Assembly: GCA_037833965.1 (NCBI GenBank)
Contig: AP031356.1
Span: 20,978,501-21,042,500 of the forward strand
Length of the DNA stretch: 64,000 nt
From: Marchantia polymorpha subsp. ruderalis
Taxonomy: Eukaryota > Streptophyta > Marchantiopsida > Marchantiales > Marchantiaceae
Direction: 5' to 3'
A program made the position numbers and the translations under genes. Below, in pieces: positions 40,876 to 51,790 of the stretch; position 1 is the stretch's first letter, and every line of letters begins with the position of its first letter. The notes below the pieces were generated by a model. The model was not told the origin of the DNA. It saw only the letters and a list, made by a program, of their open reading frames with translations, and ran no database searches.

Positions 40876-41640
40876 GTTACAAGTCGGCCCACGCAGTTTA
40901 GTCACTTACTATCTTTAGAGGTGAAGTTAGGGTTCGGTCACGAGAGGTATAGAGTCGGGGACGGCTCGAAGAACGTTAGTTCTTCGAGTCGAGCCTGGAA
41001 GCGTTGGGAGCGTACAGTAACTTTCCCCTTTGCGTCGACCTGGATTCTCCGAGTGTGGAGTGGGTTGGGCTCGACTCATGTTTGTGACGGTGACGGTTTG
41101 TTACCAGTAGGGTAATTGACCGACGGGAATTCCAGTGGAGAATCTCCCGTTTATTTCACTCGAAGAACTGCCGTTTGTACATCGAATCTGTTGGTGTGTC
41201 GAGAGTTTGTGTCAGTCTGTTGTTCGAGAGTTTAGGAGGTTTGTGTTGATCGAAGATTTGTATTTCAGAGGTGCAAGAATCGAGGGGTTGCACAAGGCGG
41301 CTAGGGATTGCTTGCGTGAAGGATTTACATGTCGACTGCGCAATTGCGTTGGAGCTCAAACTTGTTGTTTCGGTGAGGAACCTGATCCCAAATACAGGTC
41401 CGGGGAGCGCATTTTTGACCAGCAGACATCGTACAGGAAGGAAAGATTTCGAGTCTCACATTCTCGGAAAGCTCTGATTCTGGAGCTTCTCTTTTGGTTG
41501 TCGCAGTCTCATCAGTCCACCCGGATGGACTGACAGACATACAGATAGGCAACAAGCAAGCAAACATCGAAGGAGGGCTAGCTGCCCAGTCGAGAAAAAT
41601 CCGAGGAGCATACTCGGTGTAGACCTGAGACGCGCACCAG
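40876..41640. other. Unassigned sequence between A-like fragment and host gene region
   Basis: I recognise no gene here. It has short open frames in several phases with no convincing codon pattern, and a perfect 10-bp hairpin CTCGAAGAAC-GTTA-GTTCTTCGAG at 40965-40988. The right end could be intron of the minus-strand host gene whose exon ends at 41638. The left end could be old LTR sequence. It is copied exactly at 59774-60538. Confidence 0.5.
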
Positions 41641-41756
41641 AGTCAGGCAGAAGAGCTGGACATCGCTGACGAAGGAGTCGGACTCGGAGAATTTGGAGAT
41701 CCGCAGCACGAGCAGGTTCTGGCCGGAGAAGCAGAATTCGCCGTCGTAGGCGTAGC
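41638..41756 (-). CDS. Candidate host exon, unrecognised
   Basis: On the minus strand an acceptor-like AAAAACAG is followed by an open stretch of about 39 codons (YDGEFCFSGQNLLVLRISKF, then SESDSFVSDVQLFCLTL), and then a donor-like GTGCGC. Nearly every codon ends in C or G, and the peptide has a natural composition, which argues for coding. The plus strand is also open here but less convincing. I do not recognise the family. The right part of the exon lies outside the duplicated block. Confidence 0.4.
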
Positions 41757-42084
41757 CTGTTTTTGCTAATCAAAATCAGAGGCGAACACCGCCGAAGCAA
41801 TCCGACGAGGCACTCTCGAGGTGTGGGCACGGAGCGGAGACGAATTCCTCGAGGAATACGGTAAGGACGGAACGAACCGAGGGTGATTTCAGCTGCGCGC
41901 ACAGAAGAGCTCGTTCTGCCTCTCACAGTGCATAGACGAATTGCCGCCCATTGTTGAAGGAGGAGGAGAGAGCCGCTGGTTCCGATTGTCTCGTGGTCGT
42001 TAGGGCTGCTGCTGCTGCTCCGCGCGCTGCATACACACAAATTCGCTGCCTCGCACCGGCGTTCGTTCGCTTGTCTATGTCAAG

Positions 42085-42418
42085 CTTGAACAGGAGCTTA
42101 CGTGAAGGTGCCAGTCAAGGCGATGATTTGGTGAGGGCACAATTGGAGACCCTGCTGGCAGAGAAGCAACGGCTTGCACAGGAAAACGCCAACTACGCAC
42201 GAGAGAATCAGTTTTTGCACGAGGTAGTGGAGTACCATCAACTCACTCTCCAAGACGTGGCTCTTCTGGACGAGAGTTTGACCGGAGCCGCAGAGGACTA
42301 CTCGCCGAGAGGAAACTATCACGACAGTTACGCGACGAGCACGAGCTCGAGCGACGACGAACACCACGTGAGCCACCATCAAGTTTACAGGGAATCGAAC
42401 TTGAGACATTACTCTTGA
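42085..42418 (+). CDS. Host coiled-coil protein, C-terminal part
   Basis: Frame running NRSLREG, then [40 protein letters not shown] and LQDVALLDE, followed by a Ser/Asp/His-rich tail and a stop. I recall this run as the strongly conserved C-terminus of a small land-plant coiled-coil protein of unknown function ([12 protein letters not shown]..., [22 protein letters not shown]). An acceptor-like TCAAG precedes 42085. In the remembered family the preceding residues are LRELKTVKADLAFAKERCAQ and LEEEN. Here a match to those lies about 450 bp away on the other strand (42844-43242). The frame is also open upstream to 41951, but that part does not resemble the family. Confidence 0.6.
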
Positions 42419-42843
42419 AATCCAGACCTGCCGCCCTTGTCCATCATCTCGCTTCTCCCTACCCGTATACGCCTCCCTCGCCTCCGATCCATGTTCATAG
42501 TCTTCGTCCAAGCTTTCTGCGCTCGTAGCACTCCGGTTGGAGTTTTTCTTTCGACCCCTCGATCCTTTTGTGTGTCTGTCTCCCAAGTAGACGATCGTCC
42601 GCTCGTGTATGCAGTTGGGAGTTGACCGAAACCCTCCGATGTTTCAGATGTTTACACCAGATCCCAGACCCGGACTCTATTTTTTTACAAGTCCACAGAA
42701 CTTGCTAAATTCTCGACTTCTTCTTCATCTTCATCCATGCAATTTTTTATCCTTTGCCTGAAACTGTACAGCATCCCTCGTCCCTCTTTTGCCGAAATAC
42801 GGAGTCATGAAGCGAGGCAATCGAATCGATAGATAGAGAATTA
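42419..42843. other. Interval between the two host gene halves
   Basis: No gene seen. Pyrimidine-rich on the plus strand and rather AT-rich towards the right. It could be the 3' untranslated region of the plus-strand piece, and it should contain a rearrangement breakpoint if the two halves were once one gene. Confidence 0.5.
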
Positions 42844-43242
42844 TCAACGATCAAATATATATCGCGTGCGGCTTTCCTCCTCCTCCAGCTGCTCACACCT
42901 ATCTTTCAGGAAGGACATATCTGCTTTCGTTACCTTAAGCTCTCGCAGCAACAGCTTAGCCTTCGAGGCCATAGCCATAGCTACATCGCGAGAGGCCTTG
43001 AGTTGCGCTTCGGTTTGACTTTGAGGTATAGAGGGATCTGCTTTCAGAATATGTTTACTGTTTCTGACATTTTCCACCTTCCTCCAAATTGACGGACTTC
43101 TTTGCAATGACTTGTTTGTGTCTGGTGATCCGAGGGTTTTTGTTTCCATCAACTGCAAGCCTTCCTCAATTGCTGTGCCGAGCGTATCACCGAGCAAAGA
43201 AATAGTGTATCCTATGAATAATAGAGCCTTTGGATCTACCAT
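42844..43242 (-). CDS. Host coiled-coil protein, N-terminal and central part
   Basis: Minus-strand frame with SLLGDTLGTAIEEGLQLMETKT, a Ser/Pro-rich linker, then TEAQLKASRDVAMAMASKAK, LLLRELKVTKADMSFLKDRC and EQLEEEE. This matches, in order, the N-terminal two thirds of the same remembered plant family whose C-terminus is at 42085-42418 on the plus strand. Similarity stops after EQLEEEE, and the frame ends a few codons later without a donor site there. Codon use is AT-richer than in the plus-strand piece. It is either part of a gene broken by inversion or a separate partial paralogue. Confidence 0.55.
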   Translation of the reverse strand: MVDPKALLFIGYTISLLGDTLGTAIEEGLQLMETKTLGSPDTNKSLQRSPSIWRKVENVRNSKHILKADPSIPQSQTEAQLKASRDVAMAMASKAKLLLRELKVTKADMSFLKDRCEQLEEEESRTRYIFDR

Positions 43243-43815
43243 ATATTTATGGTAAATCGTAAATATTTTCAGTGATTCAGTTTACAGAAAAATTACTTCA
43301 CTAGACTAGTTACTTGGGTTAGAGAATCCTACCAGAAGTAAATTACTGTGAGTTCAGGTGTTACTGCAGTTACCAAGAGTAGTATTCTTAAGCGAAAACA
43401 TCTTTCCTTGGTGGATGTTCAGTCAGATGTGAAAGAAAAAAAAAAAAAAAGAGAGAGGAAAAAAAATAAATAAATAATATTTTAAAAATATTCTGAAAAG
43501 ATTGAAAATTTGCACTCAATCTTACCTATATGAGTTTTTTTTGGTTGTGAAGACATGTACTTCTATAGTTCTTAGTGTATATGTTTGTTGAGCTAGTGGA
43601 AGTATATGTTTTAGCTGTATCTCTTTTCTTATGTTGAACGATTAGAGTAAGTAACAGTTTTAGATTCCTTGCACTAGTGGAAGGGGAGGTGTGATTTGCT
43701 GTTAAGACAGCTTGGTGGAGATATCTTCTGTTCGATGAAGGAGATAGCGTTGGGGACGTGAAAGAAGCAGACACGGAGCATGACGAAAGGATGACCTTCT
43801 GCGCTAAATGGGCAC
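43243..43815. other. AT-rich host intergenic or intronic DNA
   Basis: No gene recognised. Contains a low-complexity A-rich tract at about 43436-43500 (runs of A, GAGA and TAAA units) and is markedly AT-richer than the retroelements around it. For the minus-strand gene piece it would be upstream sequence or intron. Confidence 0.5.
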
Positions 43816-44319
43816 TTGCAGACGGAAGATGGTAGGGGGCGATGGAGATCGAATCGGGATCGCGAAGCGATGCGATGTCCCGTGTGTGTTGTCTTGTTTT
43901 GTGTTGTGTTTCCTTTAGACTGGAGAGTCGTTGCTAGCTGTTTGCTTGTGTTTGGATCCTCTCCAGTCTTGCTTCCTGGTGCGCGCCCGTGTAGGGGTGA
44001 CGCTGATTTCCGGAGTAGTTTTACTCCTGTGTGCTGGCGATAGGGGGCTGGACTTGATCACCGGCCGGCCTATCTATGTTTCTCTCACGGTGAGACTGGA
44101 GTGATGACCAGTAGACCGTGAGAGTCTTCTTGCTGTGATGACAGGTTAGGTTGCCCATACCCCTTAGCTAGTAGGGCTAGAGTAACTTAGTGCGGCACGA
44201 CGTCAGGGGCGGATTGGGTTATTGGGTGGAGATCTGGCAGTGGTGCCAGTTGAGGTCTCGTCATCACGGAGCAGTCTAGTGGTCCTGTTGAGGACCGCGG
44301 TGGATTTACGCGGAGCGGG
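43816..44319 (+). other. Leader, possibly LTR remnant, of element C
   Basis: GC-rich again and without a gene. It contains inverted repeats such as ACTGGAGAG (43919-43927) with CTCTCCAGT further on, and CTCACGGTGAGAC near GACCGTGAGAG. I could not identify an LTR terminus or a convincing primer site, so the left end of element C is uncertain. Confidence 0.4.
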
Positions 44320-46901
44320 TTGAGGTATCGGCTACCTTCACCTATTTTGCCAGTTGTTGCGGAGTACGACCAGAGTGTTGCAGACACAGAGTCTTTGGTG
44401 GTGATATCGTATAGTGTCCCCACCCCATTGATTTGGGACATGGACGGGATGTACGGGGCCGCGAAGGGCCCTCGACGTTACTCTGGTGCAGTGGGCACCA
44501 TCGAGCTTGATGATTTTATTCAGGAGTTCGACACGTGGTGTGATATGCAGTTTCTGCGTAACCCCACGTTGTTTACACCCTTCTTTGCATGGAAGGGATT
44601 ATTCCAGCATTTGGAGGGGCCTCCCATGGACGATTACCATGAGTTTGGGAGAGAGTATGCTGTAGAGATTGATGCATGGAGACGGCATTGGTCTCCGAAC
44701 TACTCATCCATTACCCAGGGTGGTGTGGGTACCAGTGGAGGTGCGAGTATCGGCATCACTGGAGGTGCGAGTAGTAGCATCAGCGAGGGTACTAGTGGAG
44801 CAGTTGGCGCAACTGGTACTAGTACCAGCAGCGGTACTGTTAGCATTGCCGGTGGCAGCACAAGGGGAGATGCTGGTGGCGTACCTTCGTTTAGCCCCAT
44901 TCCTGAGTTCTTCCAGAGATTGAGGAAGAATTATCAAGGGGTGAAAACGGAGAAGTTGAGGAGCCTCCAGGAGTTTGAGCGGAAGACTGGTGAGAGTCTT
45001 CGTGAGGCATACACTCGTATGCGACGGCTCATCTCAGTTACTCACGGTGTGACTGAGGCACAAGCTGTCCAGTACTGGTATCGGATCCTTGACAGAGAGT
45101 TGCGGAGGAGAGTGCGTGATGCTACTCTCATGAGCGACTCATCACCCACATTAGCCCATGTGTTTGCTCTTTCTGAGAAGATTGAGCTTAACATGGTGGA
45201 GGAGAGGGTGGTGACGTCTACATTTGCGAGGGACACGACCACTACCTCGCGTATCCCACATAGCTCAGCACAGTCTCGCCCCATCAGTGGGAGTCGTGGA
45301 GGTCATACACGACATCCTTCAGGTCACAGAGAGCCTAGTGCGCGGCCACCACTGCCTTCATTTTCGGGTCAGCCACAGGGACCGTCATGTTGGACATGCG
45401 GAGGTAGCCATATGAGGAAGGATTGTCCCCAGGAGCGAGAGGGACAAACTCCACAGGCTAGGCCACAGCCGGCACAGGTGACCTGTGATCATTGTCATCG
45501 ACCGGGTCACCCTCGAGAGCGTTGCTTTGACCTTCATCCTGAGTTGAGATCTGGAGGTAGAGGTCGTGGAGGTGATGCTCCGCGAGGCCGAGGTGGTCGA
45601 GGTGGCAGAGGTGGTAGAGGTGGTAGAGGTACCGGGACCATTGAGCGTACCGCAGCGAGTGCTACTTCTGCCACAGAGAGCGCTATGGCTGCTCGGATTG
45701 AGCAGTTGGAGCAGAGGCTTGCTGCTATGGCCGGTCTGGGGGCGAGCACTTCCACATCTTACGAGGGAGAGGATTTCTCCTATTTGGCCAGTGCAGCACA
45801 GGTTGAGGCATCAGTTGCAGTGACCAGAGGTGGTGCTCGCACTTCAGAGCCACGTGGTGCGACTGTGGAGTTGGACCCTCAGAGGGGTGAGGGTGGACGT
45901 CAGTCTAGACTTCCCCAGTCCTTTTTGTTGTCAGAGGTGGGTAGCAGTTCATCTATGAGACCTGCACCGCCTACTGACACTAGAGTGAGAACTGAGGTTC
46001 TTACATCATCTGTTGTGGGCGCAGACGTGCCATCTAGTGCAGTGATGCGGATGGCCACTTCAGTCTTGCGATCTCCATTGTTCTCAGCCACGGAGTTGAT
46101 AGACTGTGGTATTGATTTGGCTCGAGTATTTCGGGTAGCTGCCACGTCGTGTGAGCGTGGGAGAGTCGCTGCTACTAGTGCCGAGATAAGTGAGGATACA
46201 GTTGAGGACCCATCCTCAACGTCTACATTGTTCGAGGAGACGACTTGGCAGGCCGCAGCGGCGAGGATGGAGTCCTTACCAGCTCGCCCAGCCATTGATC
46301 GCGAGAGTATTGTCCCTGGTGTATGTATGGTGGACAACCGAAGTGGTCTATTTCGGTTAGTGAGTTCTACTGGACAGGTGTATGTCCCAGCCAGAGTTTT
46401 GTTGGATTCTGGTGCACAGCCCTTGATGTTGGGCAAGGCTGCATGCATTAGTTTGGGCATTCGGAGGTCCGAGTTGGAACCTTGCCCATTCCAGATCCAG
46501 ACATCCCTTGGTGGTGCCAGCAATAGGTCTTACTTTATGACCAGGGAGAGCATAGCGGTGCAGTTGAGGCATGATCACCCTCATGATAGCTCGCAGTTTG
46601 GAGTTCGTGCTGTGGTTACATTAGCAGAGTCATATGATGTGCTTGTTGGTGGAGTGATGTTATACCCGATGGGCTTCCGGATGGACTATTGGACGGAGAC
46701 TGCCGCATATCGTCCTGGTTGGCAGTCCGGAGATGGACGTTTGAGCGAGCTGCCAGTGAGATTTATTTCTCGGGATCGACCTCTTGGATCTTCGTCAGCG
46801 GTCTTGGCATCTGTAGCAGGTTTTAGCGGAGTGCTTACCTGGCCCGATGACTTGTTGGAGGGGAACATGTCTGCCGACGATACCTCAGTCTACGAGGATG
46901 T
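44320..46901 (+). CDS. Gag-protease of element C
   Basis: Residues about 55-130 and 215-310 form the Gag region (DFIQEFDTWCDMQFL; LREAYTRMRRLISVTHGVTE; AVQYWYRILDRELRRRVRD), separated by a Gly/Ser/Thr-rich linker. Two CCHC knuckles follow (CWTCGGSHMRKDC about 365; CDHCHRPGHPRERC about 395), then an Arg-Gly-rich stretch about 415-440, a short helix (ARIEQLEQRLAAM), and a retropepsin-like domain with LLDSGAQPLMLG (about 690) and YDVLVGGVMLYPMG. The start codon is uncertain. A nested A LTR begins at 46902. Confidence 0.8.
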
Positions 46902-47912
46902 TGTAATAACCCACTAAAGGCTAAAACTGCAATATAGTGGTAGAAAGGTCGAACCCACAGGGACAGAGGAACACACAGGGTACAAAGTGTCACGTTTTAA
47001 CAGACTATTGATGAGTTTGAATTCTCAGGCGACTGTCACTCCCAGAAATACTGCAAGTGTCCACTCGGAGCGCACTCGGAGGTCGCACAGTGCAGCGTAA
47101 CACACACACACACACACACACCTGAAACTATAGAAACACAACCCAGAGATCCGTTAGGACCTCTACTTCAAGATTTCAGGAGGAAAGTCTCTCACGAGCA
47201 CACTCGGCAAAGCTGCGGGCAGTGACTTCCAACTCCGGCTTTTACAACGCTTCCACTAGCTTGCTGCTAGTGTAGGAAACCCGGTTTGGACTACCTACTT
47301 CGGATCGAAGTCACTCAGACGCGGTGAACAACACTCTCAACTCACAAAACGCGCAGAGAACACAGGTCCACACTGAAGGACTCACTGTGAAACATTCCAG
47401 TAACACAACAACAGTCTATTGAAGAGTTTGAATTCTCAGGCACTTGTCATTCCCAGAAATACTACAGGGGTTACCCTCAAGGCACCTGCTGCAGCGTAAC
47501 CTGAATTTACAACCAAGGCTTACACGAAGTAGCAAAACTTCACTTTGGCATTCAGGGGAAAAATCCCAAGGAGTACAATCGGAAAGAAACACTCGAAGGT
47601 GTAGGGGCAAAACTGTTCAAGTATCTAACTAGTCACTGGCTCTTAGCATCGGCAGTCACCCGCAGGTGCAGATCCGAACTACTCAAGTCTCTAACCAATG
47701 TACTAGCTCTGAACATTCGGCCGAAGGCCTTCAGCTACAAAATGCGGAACGCTAAGTTGTAACTCCTCGTGCGTGGTGACAGAACTCAAGGACACAAACA
47801 CGCAAAGGAAATGGGTTCCTGATCTGCACTTCTGATGGGAAAGAACCCCAGGCAAAACGCCTGGAACTATTTTATACCTTCTAAGTCCTACCTAGCACTA
47901 CACTGCACTACG

Positions 47913-50900
47913 CTAAACGCCTGCACGGAACCACGCTACACTACACTCCGCGGAACCTGTACTCCGTCTCCTGCGCGGCCGACTGCCGCGCACTAACTCC
48001 CTACCCTGCCACTCTTCCGCTCGACTGCGCAGTCCCAACCGCTGCAACGCCGCGGACACCTCCCCTTCGAGGGCGGACATGGTATCCTGTGCCTTCGACA
48101 GAAAGGCTTCAAGCTTCTTTGCTACCTTCCGCCGACTCCTACTGTCGCCTGACAACAACCCGGCTGCGCGCAATTCAAACTCACGCAGTGTGAGTTTCTC
48201 CTGCGCCTTCACTTCCCAGTGGGCGTAGCCCTTGAGACAGTGGGCGACTCGCCTCGCCGTCTCCACCTTCGTGCGATCCGCCTCCTTCCTGCGATCCTCT
48301 TCAATTATCACTAATTGCGATTCGGCTTCAGCACGTTGCGCTCTCAATTCGCCACACTCTAACTGCAACCTGCGGATTAATTCTTCATCCGCCTGCCGTG
48401 CGAGCTGACATTGTTCCAACAACCGCGTCTGTCGCACGAGCTCCTCTGACAAAATCCGATTCTGGGCCTGCTCAGAATCGAGTGCTTCCTTGACCTTCAC
48501 CTGCTCCTTGGTGAGCTCGCCCAGTTTCTCATCCTTCATCTTCTCGGAGTGCTTGTAGAATTTCTGATTAAGCTTGTACTGACCCCACAAGCACTCATGC
48601 TTCTCCTTCAAGTCCCTCAACTCCTGGTCCACTCTAGCTAATAGCTTGCTGGTGTGGACTTTAGTGCGAGTCCGCCTCCGCACTAACTCGATGTAAGATC
48701 TCGGCTGGAGTGGGTCGGCGTATTTATCGACCTTGCGATCCAAGTACCGCAGCAACGGAATCACCTGCTCAGAGAGCGCCGCCGCCGGTGCTCCAACAAT
48801 TTCCTCCTCCTCCTCCTCGGTGTCTTCTGCTCCTGACATTTCTTCCGTGGAGCCTCCGTCGTCATCATCCGAGTGGGGGATTTCAGTCGCCATTGATTGC
48901 GTCGGCGACTGCCCCGAGTGGGGCTGCACGTCGTCGACGTGTGCTGCTTGCGAAGGCACAGCCGCAGCCTCGCTGCTCGTCGCCAAAATGTCTAAGGCGG
49001 AAGGCGAATGTAGCCGAGCGGCATCCCCGTCGCTCGCTTGTTGATGGTCTACCGCATCCTCTCTGTCTCCGTCGTCCGCCGCCGAAGGCGGTCGAGCGGA
49101 GGATGGCTGCGCGGGGTTTGATTGCGCATCGCGCATCGAGATTTCATCCCGCGGATAGTCACTCCGCTCCTCCGTCTGCTGCTCCCTTGATCGGTCCGTG
49201 GGGGCTGTGCCCGGCCCGTGCGCAGGCGCATTTGCCGGCGCCTTGTCCGCCACAGGCGTAGCGCCGCGGACATCTATCGCCGAAGGCAACATGGCCGGGG
49301 GCCGCACGCCCGATGTTCCTTGGCCTATAGGCCCTACCGCCGAAGGCGCATCTATCGGCGGACTTCCCGCCGATGGTGCGGCCTCCGCACGCTCTCTGCT
49401 CGTATCTCCTCGGCTCGAAGGCCCTGGCGCCGAAGGCGCAAATTGCGGCGCGTGGTGCGCCGGAGGGTCTGGCCCCGAGGGTCGGTGTCTCGTAGGCGGT
49501 TCTTCCGCCGGCTCCTTCCCCTTCCTACGTTGGAACGGGGGTGATTCTTGCCTGTGCACAGGCGGCACGTGTGGAGGTGACCTGTGCACAGGCGACCTGT
49601 GCACAGGCGAGCGCCTGTGCACAGGCGGACTGCTCCTTCCCACGCGTAAGCGTAGATCCACGTCCACTTGTGTTCGCCGGTCCGCGGAGGCTCGTCCGTC
49701 CGCGGAGGTTCTCCTGTGCGCAAACGGAACATCTGTCCGCATCGCACGTGGTAACTCCGGAGGCCCTTGGCCCGTAGGCGGCCTCTCTCCCGACGAGGTT
49801 GCAGCGTGGCCCGTCGCTCCTGCGGTCGTCCGCGCTTCCTCTCGCCTCTCTGGCGACGCACTTCCTATCTCCGTCGCAATTGTCGCCGTGTCCGCACTGT
49901 CAGCTGGTAACACCAGTCTGCGTGCCTTCTGCTTCGGCCGGCTGTATGGCTCGCACAGCGGCCGCGGTCGAATGGGAGCAGAGGGTTCTTGATGCTGCTC
50001 CTCTTCGGACTCTTCCCTCCATCGCCGCTTCCGCGGCACTTGCGCTGCAGGAGTGTGTCTCCCTTCGTCCCTCCGTCTTGATGGGGTAGAAGTCGGTGAC
50101 TCCTCTGCATCAGTGTCGACCTCATTCTCCCGCACGTACTTCCCGGGATGGTCGATGGACAATGGCGGAAAATGTTCAAGCTCCGCCGCTGTCAAACAAT
50201 TCCGCTGTCGATAAAAATTGATGAGGAAAGGAGAAAGATGGTTTAGAGTTCCCCCCTTCTCCTCAAACGCGTGCTGTCGCATCACCCTGTGCAGGATGCT
50301 CGCCCAGTGAATTGGAGTTCCCTCGATGACGCACTCCACAAAAGAGACCTGCCACAATGTGATGTAGCAGGCGCGGTGCGGCTGCAGTAATTGCATCAGC
50401 GCCGCGGACAAAGTCCGGCGAAATCGATCCTTGTAATCACGGGTCCTGTACCCATTCTTGGTAGACCTCCCGGTCTTGAACAGCTCCACAAATTGCGCCT
50501 CTTCTTGCTTGGTCACCTTGATACTCTCACTGTCGAAAAGGAGATGCCCTGGCATGCCAGCACATCTTCCCAACGCCTGCGCCCAATCTTGGACTGTCCA
50601 CCGATCAACATGCGAACGCAATCCGCGCGAGGGTGGTCCCTGTGGCTCTAGCCACTCGCGCACCATATTCGCACAGATGTAATTCCATCCCCATAGCAAG
50701 AAATCGAGCTTTCTTGCTATTAAGCGCTCCTCGAAAGCGCGCAGCCCGTTCTGCGGCAGGCGAAGTGGCACCATCCGCAATCTGCTCGGTCTCGTCATTG
50801 CGTTCCTGGGGTTTGCTCGCCCGCTCATCCTACTTCCGCACTGCCCGCGCTTCTTTCTCTCTCGGCAAACTCTAATCGCTCTCAATTCCAAATCACGCGC

Positions 50901-51050
50901 ACTCACTTCTCCCTCAATCAACAAGAAATCTCCTGTGCGACGACGTCGAGAATGTTCCGCAGCCAGCAGATGGATGCGCGCAGCGCGCACAAGAGATTGG
51001 AATCGCGAATTCAAGAATGGGACGTTCTCCGCCGCCCGGTCGAAGGTCAT
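47913..51050 (-). CDS. U3-encoded long protein of LTR family A (1,045 codons, open)
   Basis: Full-length minus-strand frame, same length and layout as 8890-12027 and 19347-22484. It is the fourth complete open copy in the window. Differences are concentrated in the Pro/Ala-rich middle; the globular region and coiled coil are almost unchanged. Product unknown. Confidence 0.78.
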   Translation of the reverse strand: MTFDRAAENVPFLNSRFQSLVRAARIHLLAAEHSRRRRTGDFLLIEGEVSARDLELRAIRVCRERKKRGQCGSRMSGRANPRNAMTRPSRLRMVPLRLPQNGLRAFEERLIARKLDFLLWGWNYICANMVREWLEPQGPPSRGLRSHVDRWTVQDWAQALGRCAGMPGHLLFDSESIKVTKQEEAQFVELFKTGRSTKNGYRTRDYKDRFRRTLSAALMQLLQPHRACYITLWQVSFVECVIEGTPIHWASILHRVMRQHAFEEKGGTLNHLSPFLINFYRQRNCLTAAELEHFPPLSIDHPGKYVRENEVDTDAEESPTSTPSRRRDEGRHTPAAQVPRKRRWREESEEEQHQEPSAPIRPRPLCEPYSRPKQKARRLVLPADSADTATIATEIGSASPERREEARTTAGATGHAATSSGERPPTGQGPPELPRAMRTDVPFAHRRTSADGRASADRRTQVDVDLRLRVGRSSPPVHRRSPVHRSPVHRSPPHVPPVHRQESPPFQRRKGKEPAEEPPTRHRPSGPDPPAHHAPQFAPSAPGPSSRGDTSRERAEAAPSAGSPPIDAPSAVGPIGQGTSGVRPPAMLPSAIDVRGATPVADKAPANAPAHGPGTAPTDRSREQQTEERSDYPRDEISMRDAQSNPAQPSSARPPSAADDGDREDAVDHQQASDGDAARLHSPSALDILATSSEAAAVPSQAAHVDDVQPHSGQSPTQSMATEIPHSDDDDGGSTEEMSGAEDTEEEEEEIVGAPAAALSEQVIPLLRYLDRKVDKYADPLQPRSYIELVRRRTRTKVHTSKLLARVDQELRDLKEKHECLWGQYKLNQKFYKHSEKMKDEKLGELTKEQVKVKEALDSEQAQNRILSEELVRQTRLLEQCQLARQADEELIRRLQLECGELRAQRAEAESQLVIIEEDRRKEADRTKVETARRVAHCLKGYAHWEVKAQEKLTLREFELRAAGLLSGDSRSRRKVAKKLEAFLSKAQDTMSALEGEVSAALQRLGLRSRAEEWQGRELVRGSRPRRRRSTGSAECSVAWFRAGV

Positions 51051-51714
51051 GGTCGGCTCTTGGTCGTGAAGAACGTCTCACTTGATGGCCGCGCCGGCTG
51101 TACGCTGGAACGGTCTTCGCTCTCACGCGCGGCTTCACGCTCCGCCGTCGTCGATTAAACACTCACGCTCGAATTGGCGGATTTGAACTCCGCGAGCGTG
51201 TCACCCTGTGGACATGGGGGCGTAGCGCCGAAGGCGAGTTTTCCGCCTTGTGCGGTACACTTGTTCGTACCGCCCCTCGGCCAATCCCCCTCTGCCTTGA
51301 CGCGTGTGTCCGCATGTCGGACAAAAGTTCAACTCCTGCCTGTGCGCAGGCAGGAGCCTCGGCGGATTCTCCGCCGGCGCGGAACTTGAACATCCTCCTG
51401 TGCACAGGCGTTCGCCTGTGCGCAAGCGAATTCCGTCCGCGGCGCTGCGCTGGCGCGGAAGGCGTTGACCGTGGTCAGCCATCTCCGTCCAGTCTGTCCG
51501 TTCCTTGTCTCTCCGTCGGCGCTTCCGCCGCCGCAACTCCGTCCGTCCAAGAGCGCATCCACCCGTGCCGTCCGCATGATCCGTACCGATTGGATTACTC
51601 TGGCGGCTCTTCCGACGTACGCGGCGCCGCGCTGGCGCGGAAGGCGCCGTACACTTTCTACCTCACAAGGCGCATTTCTAGGGCCCAAGGCGGATTTTCC
51701 GCCGACGCCGAAGT

Positions 51715-51790
51715 GCCTGTGCACAGGCGGACGCCTGTGCACGTAGGCGGACGCCTGTGCACGCTTGTGCACGCCTGTGCGTAGGCGGAC
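51715..51790. repeat. Expanded GCCTGTGCAC palindrome array
   Basis: Five units of the type GCCTGTGCAC separated by AGGCGGAC, GTAGGCGGAC or GCTTGTGCAC spacers. The corresponding site in the other A LTRs has one or two units, so the array has expanded in this copy. Confidence 0.8.

Larger units (their letters stand above)
34709..41640 (+). repeat. First copy of a near-identical 6.9-kb duplicated block
   Basis: Matches 53607-60538 at a constant offset of 18,898 bp, with only about ten base differences noticed by eye. It starts in the middle of a solo A LTR and ends in host DNA. Because the second copy begins exactly where element C is cut at 53606, the simplest reading is a tandem duplication with unit 34709-53606. 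Confidence 0.9.

Noticed and set aside
41135-41533. 132-codon plus-strand frame as a host gene
   Set aside because: No recognisable domain, mixed codon use, other phases equally open, and position in a stretch that may be intron or old repeat DNA.
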